Below the pieces are notes generated by a model. It was not told the origin of the DNA, ran no database searches, and saw only the letters and a list, made by a program, of their open reading frames with translations. Shown here piece after piece: positions 34,337 through 42,760 of a stretch of 64,000 nt of DNA. The translations under genes and the position numbers were made by a program. Source of the stretch: Brachybacterium tyrofermentans (lineage in GTDB: Bacteria; Actinomycetota; Actinomycetes; Actinomycetales; Dermabacteraceae). The stretch is taken from contig NZ_JABUXW010000003.1 of assembly GCF_014897585.1 (NCBI RefSeq), forward strand, positions 1 through 64,000, read 5' to 3'. Position 1 is the stretch's first letter. Every line of letters begins with the position of its first letter.

Positions 34337-36464
34337 GACGGAGAGCTCGCCGATCTCCCCGATCACCCCGATCGCTCCGGTATCGCTGGACGGCCTCACC
34401 TGGCGCCCGCTCACCCGGCGGGAGCCGACGATCGCTGGGCTGGATCTCGTGATCCCTGCCGGCCAGCGCGTGCTGCTGGCCGGGGCGAGCGGGAGCGGCA
34501 AGTCGACGGTGCTGCGCGCCCTCGCGGGTCTGCTGGACGAGGAGACCGGCGAGGGCAGCGAGCTGGTCCCGCCCCCGCGACGGCCCGGCGAGCGCGGACT
34601 GCTGCTGCAGAACCCCACCCATGCGCTCGTGGCCGCGACCATCACGAGGGATGCCGCCTTCGGACCGGAGAACGCCGCCCTGGACCGCCCGGAGATCCAC
34701 CACCGCGCCGAGGACGCCCTCGCGTCGGCCCGGGTCGATCTGGATCCCTCCCGCGCCCCGCTGGATGTCAGCGGCGGACAGCAGCAGCGCATCGCCCTGG
34801 CCGGGTCGCTCGCGCTGGGTCCCGATCTGCTGCTGCTCGACGAGCCGACGAGCATGCTCGACCCCGCGACCGCACAGGAGGTGCGCACGGCGATCCTCGA
34901 GGCCGCCGAGGGCCGCACCCTCGTGCTCGCCGAGCACCGCATCGAGCCCTGGCTGCCCCACGTCGACCGGCTGGTGGTGCTCGGCGACCAGGCCCGGATC
35001 CTCGCCGACGGGGACCCGGAGGAGGTGCTGCGGGAGCGGCGGGAGGTGCTCGTCGAGGCGGGGGTGCTGGTCGAGACGGAGGCGCTGGAGGACGTCGCGA
35101 CGTCGGCTGCACCGCAGCACGGGGCCCCGGCAGAGGCTCCAGACGGTGCTCCGGTGGCGTCACTGCACGGGGTGACGGTGCCGCAGCACGGCCTCCGCAC
35201 GCCGGTCGATCTAGCGGTCCACGCCGGGCGGTTGACCGTGCTCACCGGTCCCAGCGGGGCGGGCAAGACGACTCTCCTGCGCACGCTGCTCGGGGCAGGT
35301 GCCCCGGAGAGCGGCACCGTGGCCCGCCCGCCGCGCGAGAAGATCGCGTCGGTCCCCCAGGACCCCGAGCACTCCTTCGTCGCCACCGCTGTGCGCGGCG
35401 AGCTGCTGGCCTCCCCCTGGGCGAACGACGAGAAGCTGGCCGACGAGCTGCTCGAACGCGCCGACCTCGCCCATCTCGCCCGGGCCCATCCCTCCCGGCT
35501 CTCCGGCGGAGAGCAGCGCCGCGTCGCGATCGCCGCAGCCCTGGCTCAGCAGCCGTCCCTGCTGGTGCTCGACGAACCGACGGTGGGGCTCGACGCCCGC
35601 CGCCGACGCGCCGTGCTGGACCTGCTGGACGAGGCGAGCCGCCGAGGCTGCGCCGTGCTGGTCGCCACCCACGACGCCGAGCTGATCGCGCGGGCCGATG
35701 ACCACCTCGAGCTGCCGGGCTCCGCGCAGGATGAGCTGCCCCCGGTCCCCCGCCGACGGATCCCGGCCGACGCCCTGAACCCGCTGACGCTGAGCCTGAT
35801 CGGGATCCTCGCCGCGATCGGCTCCTTCGCCGTGCACAGCTGGCAGGGCGGGCTGCTCTCCCTCGTGCCGATCGTGCTGCTGGCGCCGCTGGCCGTGCGC
35901 TCGGTGCGAGGCGCGGCGCTCCGGCTCACCCCGATCCTGCTCTCCGCCGCGGGCCTCGCCTGGACCACGGCCCTCCTCGGTGATGCCCCCGCGCTGTCCG
36001 GACCGGCCTGGCTGCTGGGCCTGCGGGAGGCGGCGCGGATCACGGTGTTCGTCGCCCCGGGAGTGCTGGCGCTGGGCAGCGTCGAGGCGACCGCCCTCGG
36101 GGACGCCCTCGGCGGCCGCCTGCGACTCCCCGCCCGGCCGGTCGCCGCCGCCGTGGTCGCGCTGGTCCGCGCGGGGCACCTGGGCCGGCAGTGGGAGATC
36201 ATCCTGCGCACCCGCATCCAGCGCGGGCTCGGCTCCGCGGCCTCCCCGCGGCTGCTCGCGAGCGCGACCCTCGCCCTGCTGGTGGTCACGCTGCGCGGCG
36301 CGGAGCAGCAGGCGCTCGCGATGGACGCCCGCGGCTTCGCGACGGCGACGCATCGCACCTGGGCGGAGCCCAGCCGGTTCGGCCGGGCCGACGTGCTCGG
36401 TCTGCTGCTCGCGATCGGACTTCTGGCGTGGCCGCTGCTGGCCGAGCTGCTCGTCACCCGCTGA
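34314..36464 (+). CDS. ykoDC: Fused ECF ATPase pair and permease (YkoD-YkoC)
   Basis: A 716-residue fusion. Residues ~20-245: first ATPase domain (GASGSGKST, VSGGQQQRIALAG, LLLLDEPTS). ~290-485: second ATPase domain (GPSGAGKTT, LSGGEQRRVAIAAAL, LLVLDEPT). ~500-716: EcfT permease with several membrane helices and the coupling motif DARGFATATHRTW. All three energising parts of the YkoEDC system are therefore on one chain. The ATG at 34314 (or GTG 34308) overlaps ykoE. Under TPP riboswitch control with ykoE. Confidence 0.9.
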   Translation: MPASPRPETESSPISPITPIAPVSLDGLTWRPLTRREPTIAGLDLVIPAGQRVLLAGASGSGKSTVLRALAGLLDEETGEGSELVPPPRRPGERGLLLQNPTHALVAATITRDAAFGPENAALDRPEIHHRAEDALASARVDLDPSRAPLDVSGGQQQRIALAGSLALGPDLLLLDEPTSMLDPATAQEVRTAILEAAEGRTLVLAEHRIEPWLPHVDRLVVLGDQARILADGDPEEVLRERREVLVEAGVLVETEALEDVATSAAPQHGAPAEAPDGAPVASLHGVTVPQHGLRTPVDLAVHAGRLTVLTGPSGAGKTTLLRTLLGAGAPESGTVARPPREKIASVPQDPEHSFVATAVRGELLASPWANDEKLADELLERADLAHLARAHPSRLSGGEQRRVAIAAALAQQPSLLVLDEPTVGLDARRRRAVLDLLDEASRRGCAVLVATHDAELIARADDHLELPGSAQDELPPVPRRRIPADALNPLTLSLIGILAAIGSFAVHSWQGGLLSLVPIVLLAPLAVRSVRGAALRLTPILLSAAGLAWTTALLGDAPALSGPAWLLGLREAARITVFVAPGVLALGSVEATALGDALGGRLRLPARPVAAAVVALVRAGHLGRQWEIILRTRIQRGLGSAASPRLLASATLALLVVTLRGAEQQALAMDARGFATATHRTWAEPSRFGRADVLGLLLAIGLLAWPLLAELLVTR

Positions 36465-36500
36465 GGCGACACGGCCCTTTGCTCGCCGTAACCTGGGACG

Positions 36501-36914
36501 ATGACCGAGAACTCAGAGGACGCCATGCCCGAGGACGAAGCCGTCGTGGCCCTCGCCCAGTCGATGCTCGATGCCGCCCGGAACGGGGACTCCGCGCAGC
36601 TGCTGCCGGTGATCGACCAGGGTGCCCCGGTGGATCTGCGCGACGGCGACGGCAACACCCCGCTCATGCTCGCGGCCTATCACGGGCATGCGGAGCTCGT
36701 GCGCGAGCTCGCAGCCCGCGGCGCCGACGTGGACCTGGCCAACGACCGCGGTCAGTCACCGCTGGCGGGCGTCGCCTTCAAGGGCCATACCGCCGTCGCG
36801 CAGGTGCTGCTGCAGGCCGGGGCCGACGCCGACCTCGGTGCCCCGAGCGCCCGTGAGACCGCGCAGTACTTCCAGCGCGCGGAGATCATCGCGCTGCTCG
36901 AGCAGGCCGGCTGA
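36501..36914 (+). CDS. Ankyrin repeat protein
   Basis: A 137-residue protein with about three ankyrin repeats: DGNTPLMLAAYHGHAELVRE, GADVDLANDRGQSPLAGVAF and a third with KGHTAVAQVLLQAGAD. No signal peptide or other domain. A -10-like TAACCT (36489-36494) lies 6 nt before the ATG, so it has its own leaderless promoter. It resembles small ankyrin proteins of actinobacteria with no known partner. Confidence 0.85.
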   Translation: MTENSEDAMPEDEAVVALAQSMLDAARNGDSAQLLPVIDQGAPVDLRDGDGNTPLMLAAYHGHAELVRELAARGADVDLANDRGQSPLAGVAFKGHTAVAQVLLQAGADADLGAPSARETAQYFQRAEIIALLEQAG

Positions 36915-36942
36915 CGCTCAGCCGTTCGGTGGCGGAACGCCC

Positions 36943-37458
36943 TCAGTCGTGCGGGTGGCGGAACACCATCGGCACGTGCTCGATGCCGGCCTCGAGGAAC
37001 ACGGGGCCGACGGTCTCGAAGCCCATCCCCTGGTACCAGGTCTCGAGGTAGGCCTGGCCGTCGATGTGCACAGGCTGCTCCGGGGCGAGCTGCGCGGTGA
37101 GGTCGAGGGCGGCGCGCATGATGCGGCGCCCGAATCCCGCGCGCCTCTCCTGCGCCCGCACCGCCATCCGGCCGATACGCATCGACCCATCATCCTCGCG
37201 CAGCACCCGCACGTGGGCGACCGGCTCCCCCTCCAGTCCCGCGGCGTCGGCGTCGGGGCCCGGCACCTCGATCCACAGCAGGGCGGTGGTGGGCTCCAGG
37301 TCCCGACCGTCGAGGTCCGGGTCGGTGGCCTTCTGCTCGATCGAGAAGACGTCCTGGCGCAGCTTGGCCAGGAGGTACAGGGTGCGGGGGTCGATGCCGG
37401 CGACTGCGGACTGCTGGAGCCGGAGGCGGGTATCGGGGGTGCGAGATGCTGCGGTCAT
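36943..37458 (-). CDS. GNAT family N-acetyltransferase (ElaA-like)
   Basis: A 171-residue acetyltransferase. RTLYLLAKLRQDVFSIEQ at the N terminus and the acetyl-CoA motif A region (IGRMAVRAQERRAGFGRRIM, about 94-113) are visible; C-terminal YQGMGFETVGPVF fits ElaA. A -10-like TAGCGT precedes the ATG by about 6 nt. Substrate unknown. Confidence 0.83.
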   Translation of the reverse strand: MTAASRTPDTRLRLQQSAVAGIDPRTLYLLAKLRQDVFSIEQKATDPDLDGRDLEPTTALLWIEVPGPDADAAGLEGEPVAHVRVLREDDGSMRIGRMAVRAQERRAGFGRRIMRAALDLTAQLAPEQPVHIDGQAYLETWYQGMGFETVGPVFLEAGIEHVPMVFRHPHD

Positions 37459-37559
37459 GGCGACACGCTACGGGACGGACGGTCACGGAGCGGTCTCGCA
37501 GCGGTCTCGGGAAGAAGCATCGAGATGCTCGTGACAGCAGGTGGGCACGCTGCTCCCGC

Positions 37560-38600
37560 TCAGGCGTTCTGCGCGACCAGTCGTGTCATCGCCGCGCGCC
37601 ACTCCTCCACCATGCGCGGACCCCCATGGCCCTCATCCTCGATCATCACCAGCTCGCTGCCCGGCCATGCCCGGTGCAGCTCCCAGGCGGTGAGCGCCGG
37701 GCCGGAGACGTCCCGTCGTCCGTGGATCAGCACGCCCGGGATCCCGGCCAGACGGGACATCCCGCCCAGGAGTCCGGAGCCCGGCTCCGCGCCCCAGCGC
37801 ACCGCCCAGTCGGCGACGAAGCCGTCGTGCGCCCAGTAGTGGGTGACCAGCCGGGCGAAGGCACGACGCTCGATGCGCTGCTGCTCGTCGGCAGGCGTCT
37901 GGGGGCTCGAGCGCTCGAGCGCGCCGGTGCCGATCCGGATGTGCTCGTCCTCCCAGGTCATCCAGGCCTCCGCGGCGGCGTCGACGAGTGCGGGGTCAGC
38001 GTCAGGACCGTCTGCGCAGAGCAGCTGACGATAGGCCTCGACCAGGCGCTGCTCCGTGCCCCGACGATAGGGGCCGTGCCGCTCGGCGAACGTCGCCAGG
38101 GCGTCCCAGCCCTCCGGGAAGACGGCCCCGATCCCCTCGGTGATCCAGTCCACCTCACGACGGCTGGTGCTGGTGACCGCGAACAGCACCACGCCGAGCA
38201 CCCGCTCCGGATGCGCCTGGGAGTAGGCCAGCGCCAGGGTGCTCCCCCAGGAGACGCCCTCGACGATCCAGGCGGAGATCCCGAGGTGCTCACGCAGCAG
38301 CTCGAGATCGGCGACGAGGTGCGCAGTGGTGTTCGCCCCGAGGTCCACCGCCCCCGATATCCCGGCCGACGGGGTGGAGCGCCCCGCGCTCCGCTGGGAG
38401 AGACCGATGATCCAAGAGCGGTCCGCCGGGGCGCTGCGCCGGTAGCCGGGGCTCAGGCGGCCGCCGGGGCCGCCGTGGAGGTAGAGGACGGGCACGCCGT
38501 CGCGGTTCCCGCTCTCCTCCCAGAAGATCTCGTGGCCGTCGCCGACGGCGAGCAGACCCTCTGCGAGGACGGGAAGGGGGTCGGTGCCCGAGGAGCTCAT
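37560..38600 (-). CDS. pip: Proline iminopeptidase (S33 family)
   Basis: A 346-residue alpha/beta hydrolase. HGGPGG (oxyanion-hole loop), the nucleophile elbow GVSWGST and the C-terminal GHGG identify prolyl aminopeptidase, which frees N-terminal proline from peptides. The two blocks IFWEESGN and DRSWIIGLSQRSAGRSTP are somewhat divergent from the usual DQRGAGRS. A -10-like TAGACT is about 6 nt before the ATG. Other S33 peptidases are possible. Confidence 0.78.
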   Translation of the reverse strand: MSSSGTDPLPVLAEGLLAVGDGHEIFWEESGNRDGVPVLYLHGGPGGRLSPGYRRSAPADRSWIIGLSQRSAGRSTPSAGISGAVDLGANTTAHLVADLELLREHLGISAWIVEGVSWGSTLALAYSQAHPERVLGVVLFAVTSTSRREVDWITEGIGAVFPEGWDALATFAERHGPYRRGTEQRLVEAYRQLLCADGPDADPALVDAAAEAWMTWEDEHIRIGTGALERSSPQTPADEQQRIERRAFARLVTHYWAHDGFVADWAVRWGAEPGSGLLGGMSRLAGIPGVLIHGRRDVSGPALTAWELHRAWPGSELVMIEDEGHGGPRMVEEWRAAMTRLVAQNA

Positions 38601-38609
38601 CCGAGGAGT

Positions 38610-39665
38610 CTACGGACGCGCGGGCAACGCCCAGGTCGCCGCCGGATGCTCCCGGGTCCAGGTGGCCCGGCGCGTGCGGACGCTCTGGCAGCGGGGGCAC
38701 CAGAACACGGTGCGGGCGGCCATGTCGGCGCTGCGGATCACCGTGCCGCACGCACGGCAGGGCAGGGTCTGGCGGTGGTAGACGTAGAACGACTTCTCGC
38801 GCGGGACCACGTCGGGGTCCTCGTCGCCGTTCTGGCGGGTGCCGCGGGAGCGCTCGAGGATCCGCGCCTCGATGTCGCGGTGCTCGGGCTGCGTGGTGAC
38901 GATGCGGCCGGTGCGCGCCCCGTACTCCATGAGCGGCACGAGATCCTCCCAGATCCCGTCGACCATCCCGCGGGTCAGGTCGCGGCCGGGGACCGTCGGG
39001 TCCAGCCGGGCGCGGAACAGCACCTCGGCGCGGTAGATGTTGCCGATCCCCGCGACGACGTCCTGGTTCATCAGCAGGACCCCGATCGCGGTGCGGGAGG
39101 CGAGCACCCGGTCCACGAAGCGGCGGGGGTCCGCGTCGGCCCGCAGCGGATCCGGTCCCAGCCGGTCGATCACCGCCTGCCTGCCGGCGGCGTCGACGAC
39201 CTCGCAGGCGGTGGGGCCGGTGAGATCGGCGATCCCGTGGGCGCCGGCGAGCCGCAGGCGAGTCGTCGGCCGCGGCACGATCCGGCGCCAGTCCGAATCG
39301 CCGCCAACGCCATCGCCGTCGGCCCCGCCGTCGAGCCCCTCCTCGCGCTCCCCGACCCGCACCCGCGGGGCGCCGATCGCATGCGCCGAGGAGAACCCCT
39401 CGTCGCCGGCGAAGGTCCACGAGCCGTACAGACCCAGGTGCACGCGCACATAGCGGGTCACCGGGGCGCCGGGATCGACGGAGGCGTCCGGGACGAAGGC
39501 GAGGAAGAGGTGCTTCCCCACGGCCTCGGCATCCGCGAGCACCCAGCCGTCGAGGTCCGCCGCCTCGGAGAACCTGCCCTGCGGGCTGGACGTGCGGACC
39601 CTCTGATCACCGAAACCGGCCCGCAGCGCCGCTGCGAGCCGGTGGACGGTGTGCCCCTCGGGCAT
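38610..39665 (-). CDS. nei: Endonuclease VIII-like DNA glycosylase
   Basis: A 351-residue Fpg/Nei family base-excision repair enzyme. The mature N terminus begins PEG (catalytic Pro2 and Glu3 in MPEGHTVHRLA), VGKHLF supplies the conserved Lys, NQDVVAGIGNIYRAE is the H2TH motif, and the zinc finger CRAC...CPRCQ is intact. The PEGHTVHR start marks the actinobacterial Nei group rather than MutM. It overlaps rpiB by one base, so the two are co-transcribed. A Gly/Asp-rich insertion near residue 110 is a low-complexity loop. Confidence 0.9.
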   Translation of the reverse strand: MPEGHTVHRLAAALRAGFGDQRVRTSSPQGRFSEAADLDGWVLADAEAVGKHLFLAFVPDASVDPGAPVTRYVRVHLGLYGSWTFAGDEGFSSAHAIGAPRVRVGEREEGLDGGADGDGVGGDSDWRRIVPRPTTRLRLAGAHGIADLTGPTACEVVDAAGRQAVIDRLGPDPLRADADPRRFVDRVLASRTAIGVLLMNQDVVAGIGNIYRAEVLFRARLDPTVPGRDLTRGMVDGIWEDLVPLMEYGARTGRIVTTQPEHRDIEARILERSRGTRQNGDEDPDVVPREKSFYVYHRQTLPCRACGTVIRSADMAARTVFWCPRCQSVRTRRATWTREHPAATWALPARP

Positions 39666-40153
39666 CAGGCGCCGGTGGGCGCGGCTGCGGAGTCGGACCC
39701 GTAGCCGCCGGTCTCCTCGTAGCGGGCCATGAGGTCGATGCGGCGCTGATGGCGCTCCTCGCCGGTGAACGGCTCGGCGAGGAAGAGGTCGATGAGCGAC
39801 TCCAGCTCGTCCTCGGAGTGCTGGCGGGCGCCCACGGAGATCACGTTGGCGTCGTTGTGCTGACGGGCCAGGCGGGCGGTGTCCTCGTTCCAGACCAGGG
39901 CGGCGCGCACCCCGGTCACCTTGTTCGCAGCGATCTGCTCGCCGTTGCCGGAGCCGCCGATGACGACCCCCAGGGAGCCGGCATCCGCCACGACCGCCTC
40001 GCCCACATCGGTGCAGAACGGCGGGTAGTCGTCGAGGGCGTCATAGGCGTGGGCACCGTGGTCGGTGACCTCGTGGCCCTTGTTCTGCAGGGCTGCGACC
40101 AGGCGGTTCTTCAGCTCAAAGCCGGCGTGGTCGGTACCGATGTGCACATGCAT
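39665..40153 (-). CDS. rpiB: Ribose-5-phosphate isomerase B
   Basis: A 162-residue RpiB/LacAB family enzyme that interconverts ribose 5-phosphate and ribulose 5-phosphate in the pentose phosphate pathway. TDHAGFELKN (start), GGSGNGEQIAANK (about 67-79) and the C-terminal VISVGARQHSE match actinobacterial RpiB; the Cys of the canonical RpiB active site is replaced by Ser (GGSGNG), as in many actinobacterial members. The final base overlaps nei. Confidence 0.93.
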   Translation of the reverse strand: MHVHIGTDHAGFELKNRLVAALQNKGHEVTDHGAHAYDALDDYPPFCTDVGEAVVADAGSLGVVIGGSGNGEQIAANKVTGVRAALVWNEDTARLARQHNDANVISVGARQHSEDELESLIDLFLAEPFTGEERHQRRIDLMARYEETGGYGSDSAAAPTGA

Positions 40154-40189
40154 CAGGAGAGGTCTCTTTCTCTGGGGAGGATTCGGGCG

Positions 40190-40237
40190 GGATCAGCAGG
40201 CGGCGGGATCAGCCGGCGATGGGATCAGCAGGTTCAG
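40190..40237. repeat. 16-bp tandem array at the end of the DsbA-like gene
   Basis: Units start at 40190, 40206 and 40222 (first GGATCAGCAGGCGGCG); the third is partial and runs up to the minus-strand stop codon at 40234-40236. The array fills much of the gap between rpiB and this gene. Confidence 0.75.
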
Positions 40238-40857
40238 CTGAAGTCGACGCCGCCGGTGCGGGAACGCTTGAGCTCGTAGAAGCCCTCGAGGGACGACAGG
40301 GTCTCCAGGGCGTCGAGGAGGCGGCCGGCGTCCTCTCCCTTGGGCGCCGGGGACACGACGGGGCCGAAATAAGCTGTTCCCGCATCGCCGAAGGAGATCA
40401 CCGGGGTGCCGACCTCGTCGCCGACGCGGGAGATCGCGCCGTCGTGCGAGGCGCGCAGGGCCACATCGGTCGCGTCGCCGGCGACCGGCTCGTAGGCGCC
40501 GATGAGCTCGGCGGGGAGCTCCGCGGCCTCGAGGGCGGCGACGGCGACCGCGCGGCGGTCGTCCTGCTGACCGCCGACGTGATACCGCTCACCCCAGGCG
40601 GTGTACCAGCGCGCGAAGGCGTCGGAGCCCTGGGTGCTCACGATCTCGACCGCGAGCCGTGCCGGACCCCAGGAATCATCGAGCATCCGGCGATAGCCCG
40701 CGTCCAGGTCGCGGCCCTCGTTGAGCACCGAGAGCGACATGACCGAGTAGGTCGGAGCGATATCGCGCACCGTCGCGGCCTCGAGCAGCCACCGGCTGGT
40801 CATCCAGGCGAAGGGGCAGACGGGATCGACGAACAGCTCGACAGCACGTGCACTCAC
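40234..40857 (-). CDS. DsbA-like mycothiol-dependent nitroreductase homologue
   Basis: A 207-residue thioredoxin-fold protein of the DsbA/FrnE group. FVDPVCPFAWMTSRW (about 9-23), YSVMSLSVLNEGRDL and GTPVISFGDAGTAYFGPV closely match the mycothiol-dependent reductase Rv2466c, which uses a CPWC pair. Here the motif is CPFA, so the resolving Cys is absent and a monothiol mechanism is implied. A GTG at 40857 with GGAAGGA upstream is the favoured start; a longer reading to 40902 has a non-homologous extension. mshA/mshB in the same window supply the cofactor. Confidence 0.8.
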   Translation of the reverse strand: MSARAVELFVDPVCPFAWMTSRWLLEAATVRDIAPTYSVMSLSVLNEGRDLDAGYRRMLDDSWGPARLAVEIVSTQGSDAFARWYTAWGERYHVGGQQDDRRAVAVAALEAAELPAELIGAYEPVAGDATDVALRASHDGAISRVGDEVGTPVISFGDAGTAYFGPVVSPAPKGEDAGRLLDALETLSSLEGFYELKRSRTGGVDFS

Positions 40858-40957
40858 GGCAGGTTTCCTTCCCTCGGGGCAATGACGGGACCATTCTCTC
40901 ACCGCCCTCGGAGAAATGCTGTTGCGCCTTCCGCCCCGTGGCTGTTGGATTCATCAG

Positions 40958-42760
40958 GTGCTCCTCGCGTCGTCCCCCACCCCCTCCACCACCCCCGTTC
41001 CCTCGCGCGGGGTGATGCGCTCGATCGTCCGCAACCACCGCCGCTCGATCCCCTGGATCATGGCGCTCTCCTTCGTCGTCGAGGGCGTGGACATGCTCGT
41101 CCCGGTCCTCATGGGCCTGATCATCGACGCCGGCATCGTGCAGGGCAGCCTGCTGGTCACGGTGGGCGGGGCGATCGGCATCTTCGCGCTGCGCCTGCTG
41201 AGCACCTGGGCCTGGACCGTCATGTTCGAGGCCAGCCAGCGCGCCCGGATGTTCGAGCGTCACCGGCTGCGCGTCGCCGTGACCGCGGCGGTGCTGGATC
41301 CCCGTTCCCGCCAGGTCGAGCGGCCCGCCGGCGAGGTGCTCTCCATCGCCACCTCCGATGCTGACAAGGCCTCGGACATCATGGACATGCTGCCCTGGGC
41401 CTTCCCCGCCTCGGCCGTGGTCGTGGCCGCCGGTGTGTGGCTCGCGATCCTCGACCTGTGGCTGGGCCTTGCGACGCTCGTGGGCATCATCGTGATGGTG
41501 ATCGTGGTGCGCGTGATCAGCCCGGTGCTGTCCGCCCGCTACGACGCCCAGCAGTCCAAATCGGCCGACGCCGCCGCCACCGCCACCGACCTGGTCCATG
41601 GCCTGCGCGTGCTCCAGGGCCTTGGGGTGCAGAGCAGGGCGCGCGCGCACTACCGTCGCCGCTCCCGCACGGCGCTCGACGCCGCCCTGGTCAACGCCCG
41701 CTTCTCCGGGGTCTCCAGCGGCCTGACCACCCTGGTCACCGCGGCCATGATGGCGGCCGTCGTGATCATCGCGTCGCAGCGGACCGTCGCCGGGGAGATG
41801 AGCATCGGCACCCTCATCGCCGTGGTCGGTGTGGCCCGGTCCAACATGAGCATGCTGCAGGGCCTCTCGGGCCTGCCGGTGTGGTGGGCGAGCATGTCCA
41901 CCTCCGCCCGGCGCGTCCGCGATCTGCTGGCCGATCTGGGCCGCGAGATCGACGACCCCGAGCTCGCCGTGGAGCGCCTGGCCCTGGCGCGCGACGAGCG
42001 CGGGGAGCGCAGCCCCGGCGAGCGCCGCCCGGGAACCGGCGGCCTGCAGCTGCGCGGTCCGGACAGCGGGTCGCTGCGAGGCCTCGATCTCGCCGTGCCC
42101 GATGGCAAGGTCGTCGCTGTCGCCTGCGCGGATGCCCGCGACGCCGAGGCCCTGATCGAGGCGATCGCCGGCCGCGCCGAGCAGCCCGCGGTGCTCCTGG
42201 GCGGCGACGAGGTCACCGCCGGGAACCGTTTCACCGCCCGGGCGGACCTGCTCGTCGAGCCCCACGTCGTGGACCTCTTCGACGGCACTCTGCGGGAGCA
42301 GCTCGCCACCCGGGCCCCCGATTCCGTGCTCGCCGCGCCCACGGACGGCTCCGACCCCGATGCTTGGGCCGACGCCGCCCTGCATGCCGCCGGCGCCGAT
42401 GACCTGCTGCGGATCCTGCCCGAGGGCTACGACACCCGCATCCTGGACCGCGGCGCGAACCTCTCCGGCGGGCAGCGCCAGCGGATCGCCCTGGCCCGGG
42501 CGGTCGCCGCCGATGCCCCCGTGCTCGTGCTGCACGACCCGACCACCGCGGTCGACGCCGTCACGGAGCAGGCGATCGCCGAGGCCCTGGTGGCCGCGCG
42601 GCGCGCCCCCGATCGCGCGACGCTGCTGGTGACCAGGTCTCCCGCCCTGCTGCGCGCGGCCGATCACGTCTCCTTCGTGAGCGACGGCGCCGTGGCCGGC
42701 CACGGCACCCATGACGACCTGATGGACCACGACGACTACCGGAAGATGGTGCAGCGATGA
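40958..42760 (+). CDS. ABC exporter half-transporter with degenerate nucleotide site (subunit 1)
   Basis: About 600 residues: a six-helix exporter domain (about 25-300) and a C-terminal nucleotide-binding domain. The Walker A region has lost its consensus (VAVACADARDAEALIEAIAG, no GxGKST), and the Walker B catalytic Glu is replaced (VLVLHDP). The signature motif LSGGQRQRIALARA is intact. It overlaps the next gene by ATGA. The start is uncertain: GTG 40958, ATG 40916 or ATG 41015 are all possible and none has a good Shine-Dalgarno. Pairs with subunit 2. Confidence 0.85.
   Translation: MLLASSPTPSTTPVPSRGVMRSIVRNHRRSIPWIMALSFVVEGVDMLVPVLMGLIIDAGIVQGSLLVTVGGAIGIFALRLLSTWAWTVMFEASQRARMFERHRLRVAVTAAVLDPRSRQVERPAGEVLSIATSDADKASDIMDMLPWAFPASAVVVAAGVWLAILDLWLGLATLVGIIVMVIVVRVISPVLSARYDAQQSKSADAAATATDLVHGLRVLQGLGVQSRARAHYRRRSRTALDAALVNARFSGVSSGLTTLVTAAMMAAVVIIASQRTVAGEMSIGTLIAVVGVARSNMSMLQGLSGLPVWWASMSTSARRVRDLLADLGREIDDPELAVERLALARDERGERSPGERRPGTGGLQLRGPDSGSLRGLDLAVPDGKVVAVACADARDAEALIEAIAGRAEQPAVLLGGDEVTAGNRFTARADLLVEPHVVDLFDGTLREQLATRAPDSVLAAPTDGSDPDAWADAALHAAGADDLLRILPEGYDTRILDRGANLSGGQRQRIALARAVAADAPVLVLHDPTTAVDAVTEQAIAEALVAARRAPDRATLLVTRSPALLRAADHVSFVSDGAVAGHGTHDDLMDHDDYRKMVQR

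Noticed and set aside
40676-42730. Long minus-strand open frame opposite ABC subunit 1
   Set aside because: His/Gly-rich shadow with no domain; the plus-strand frame is a clear ABC exporter.
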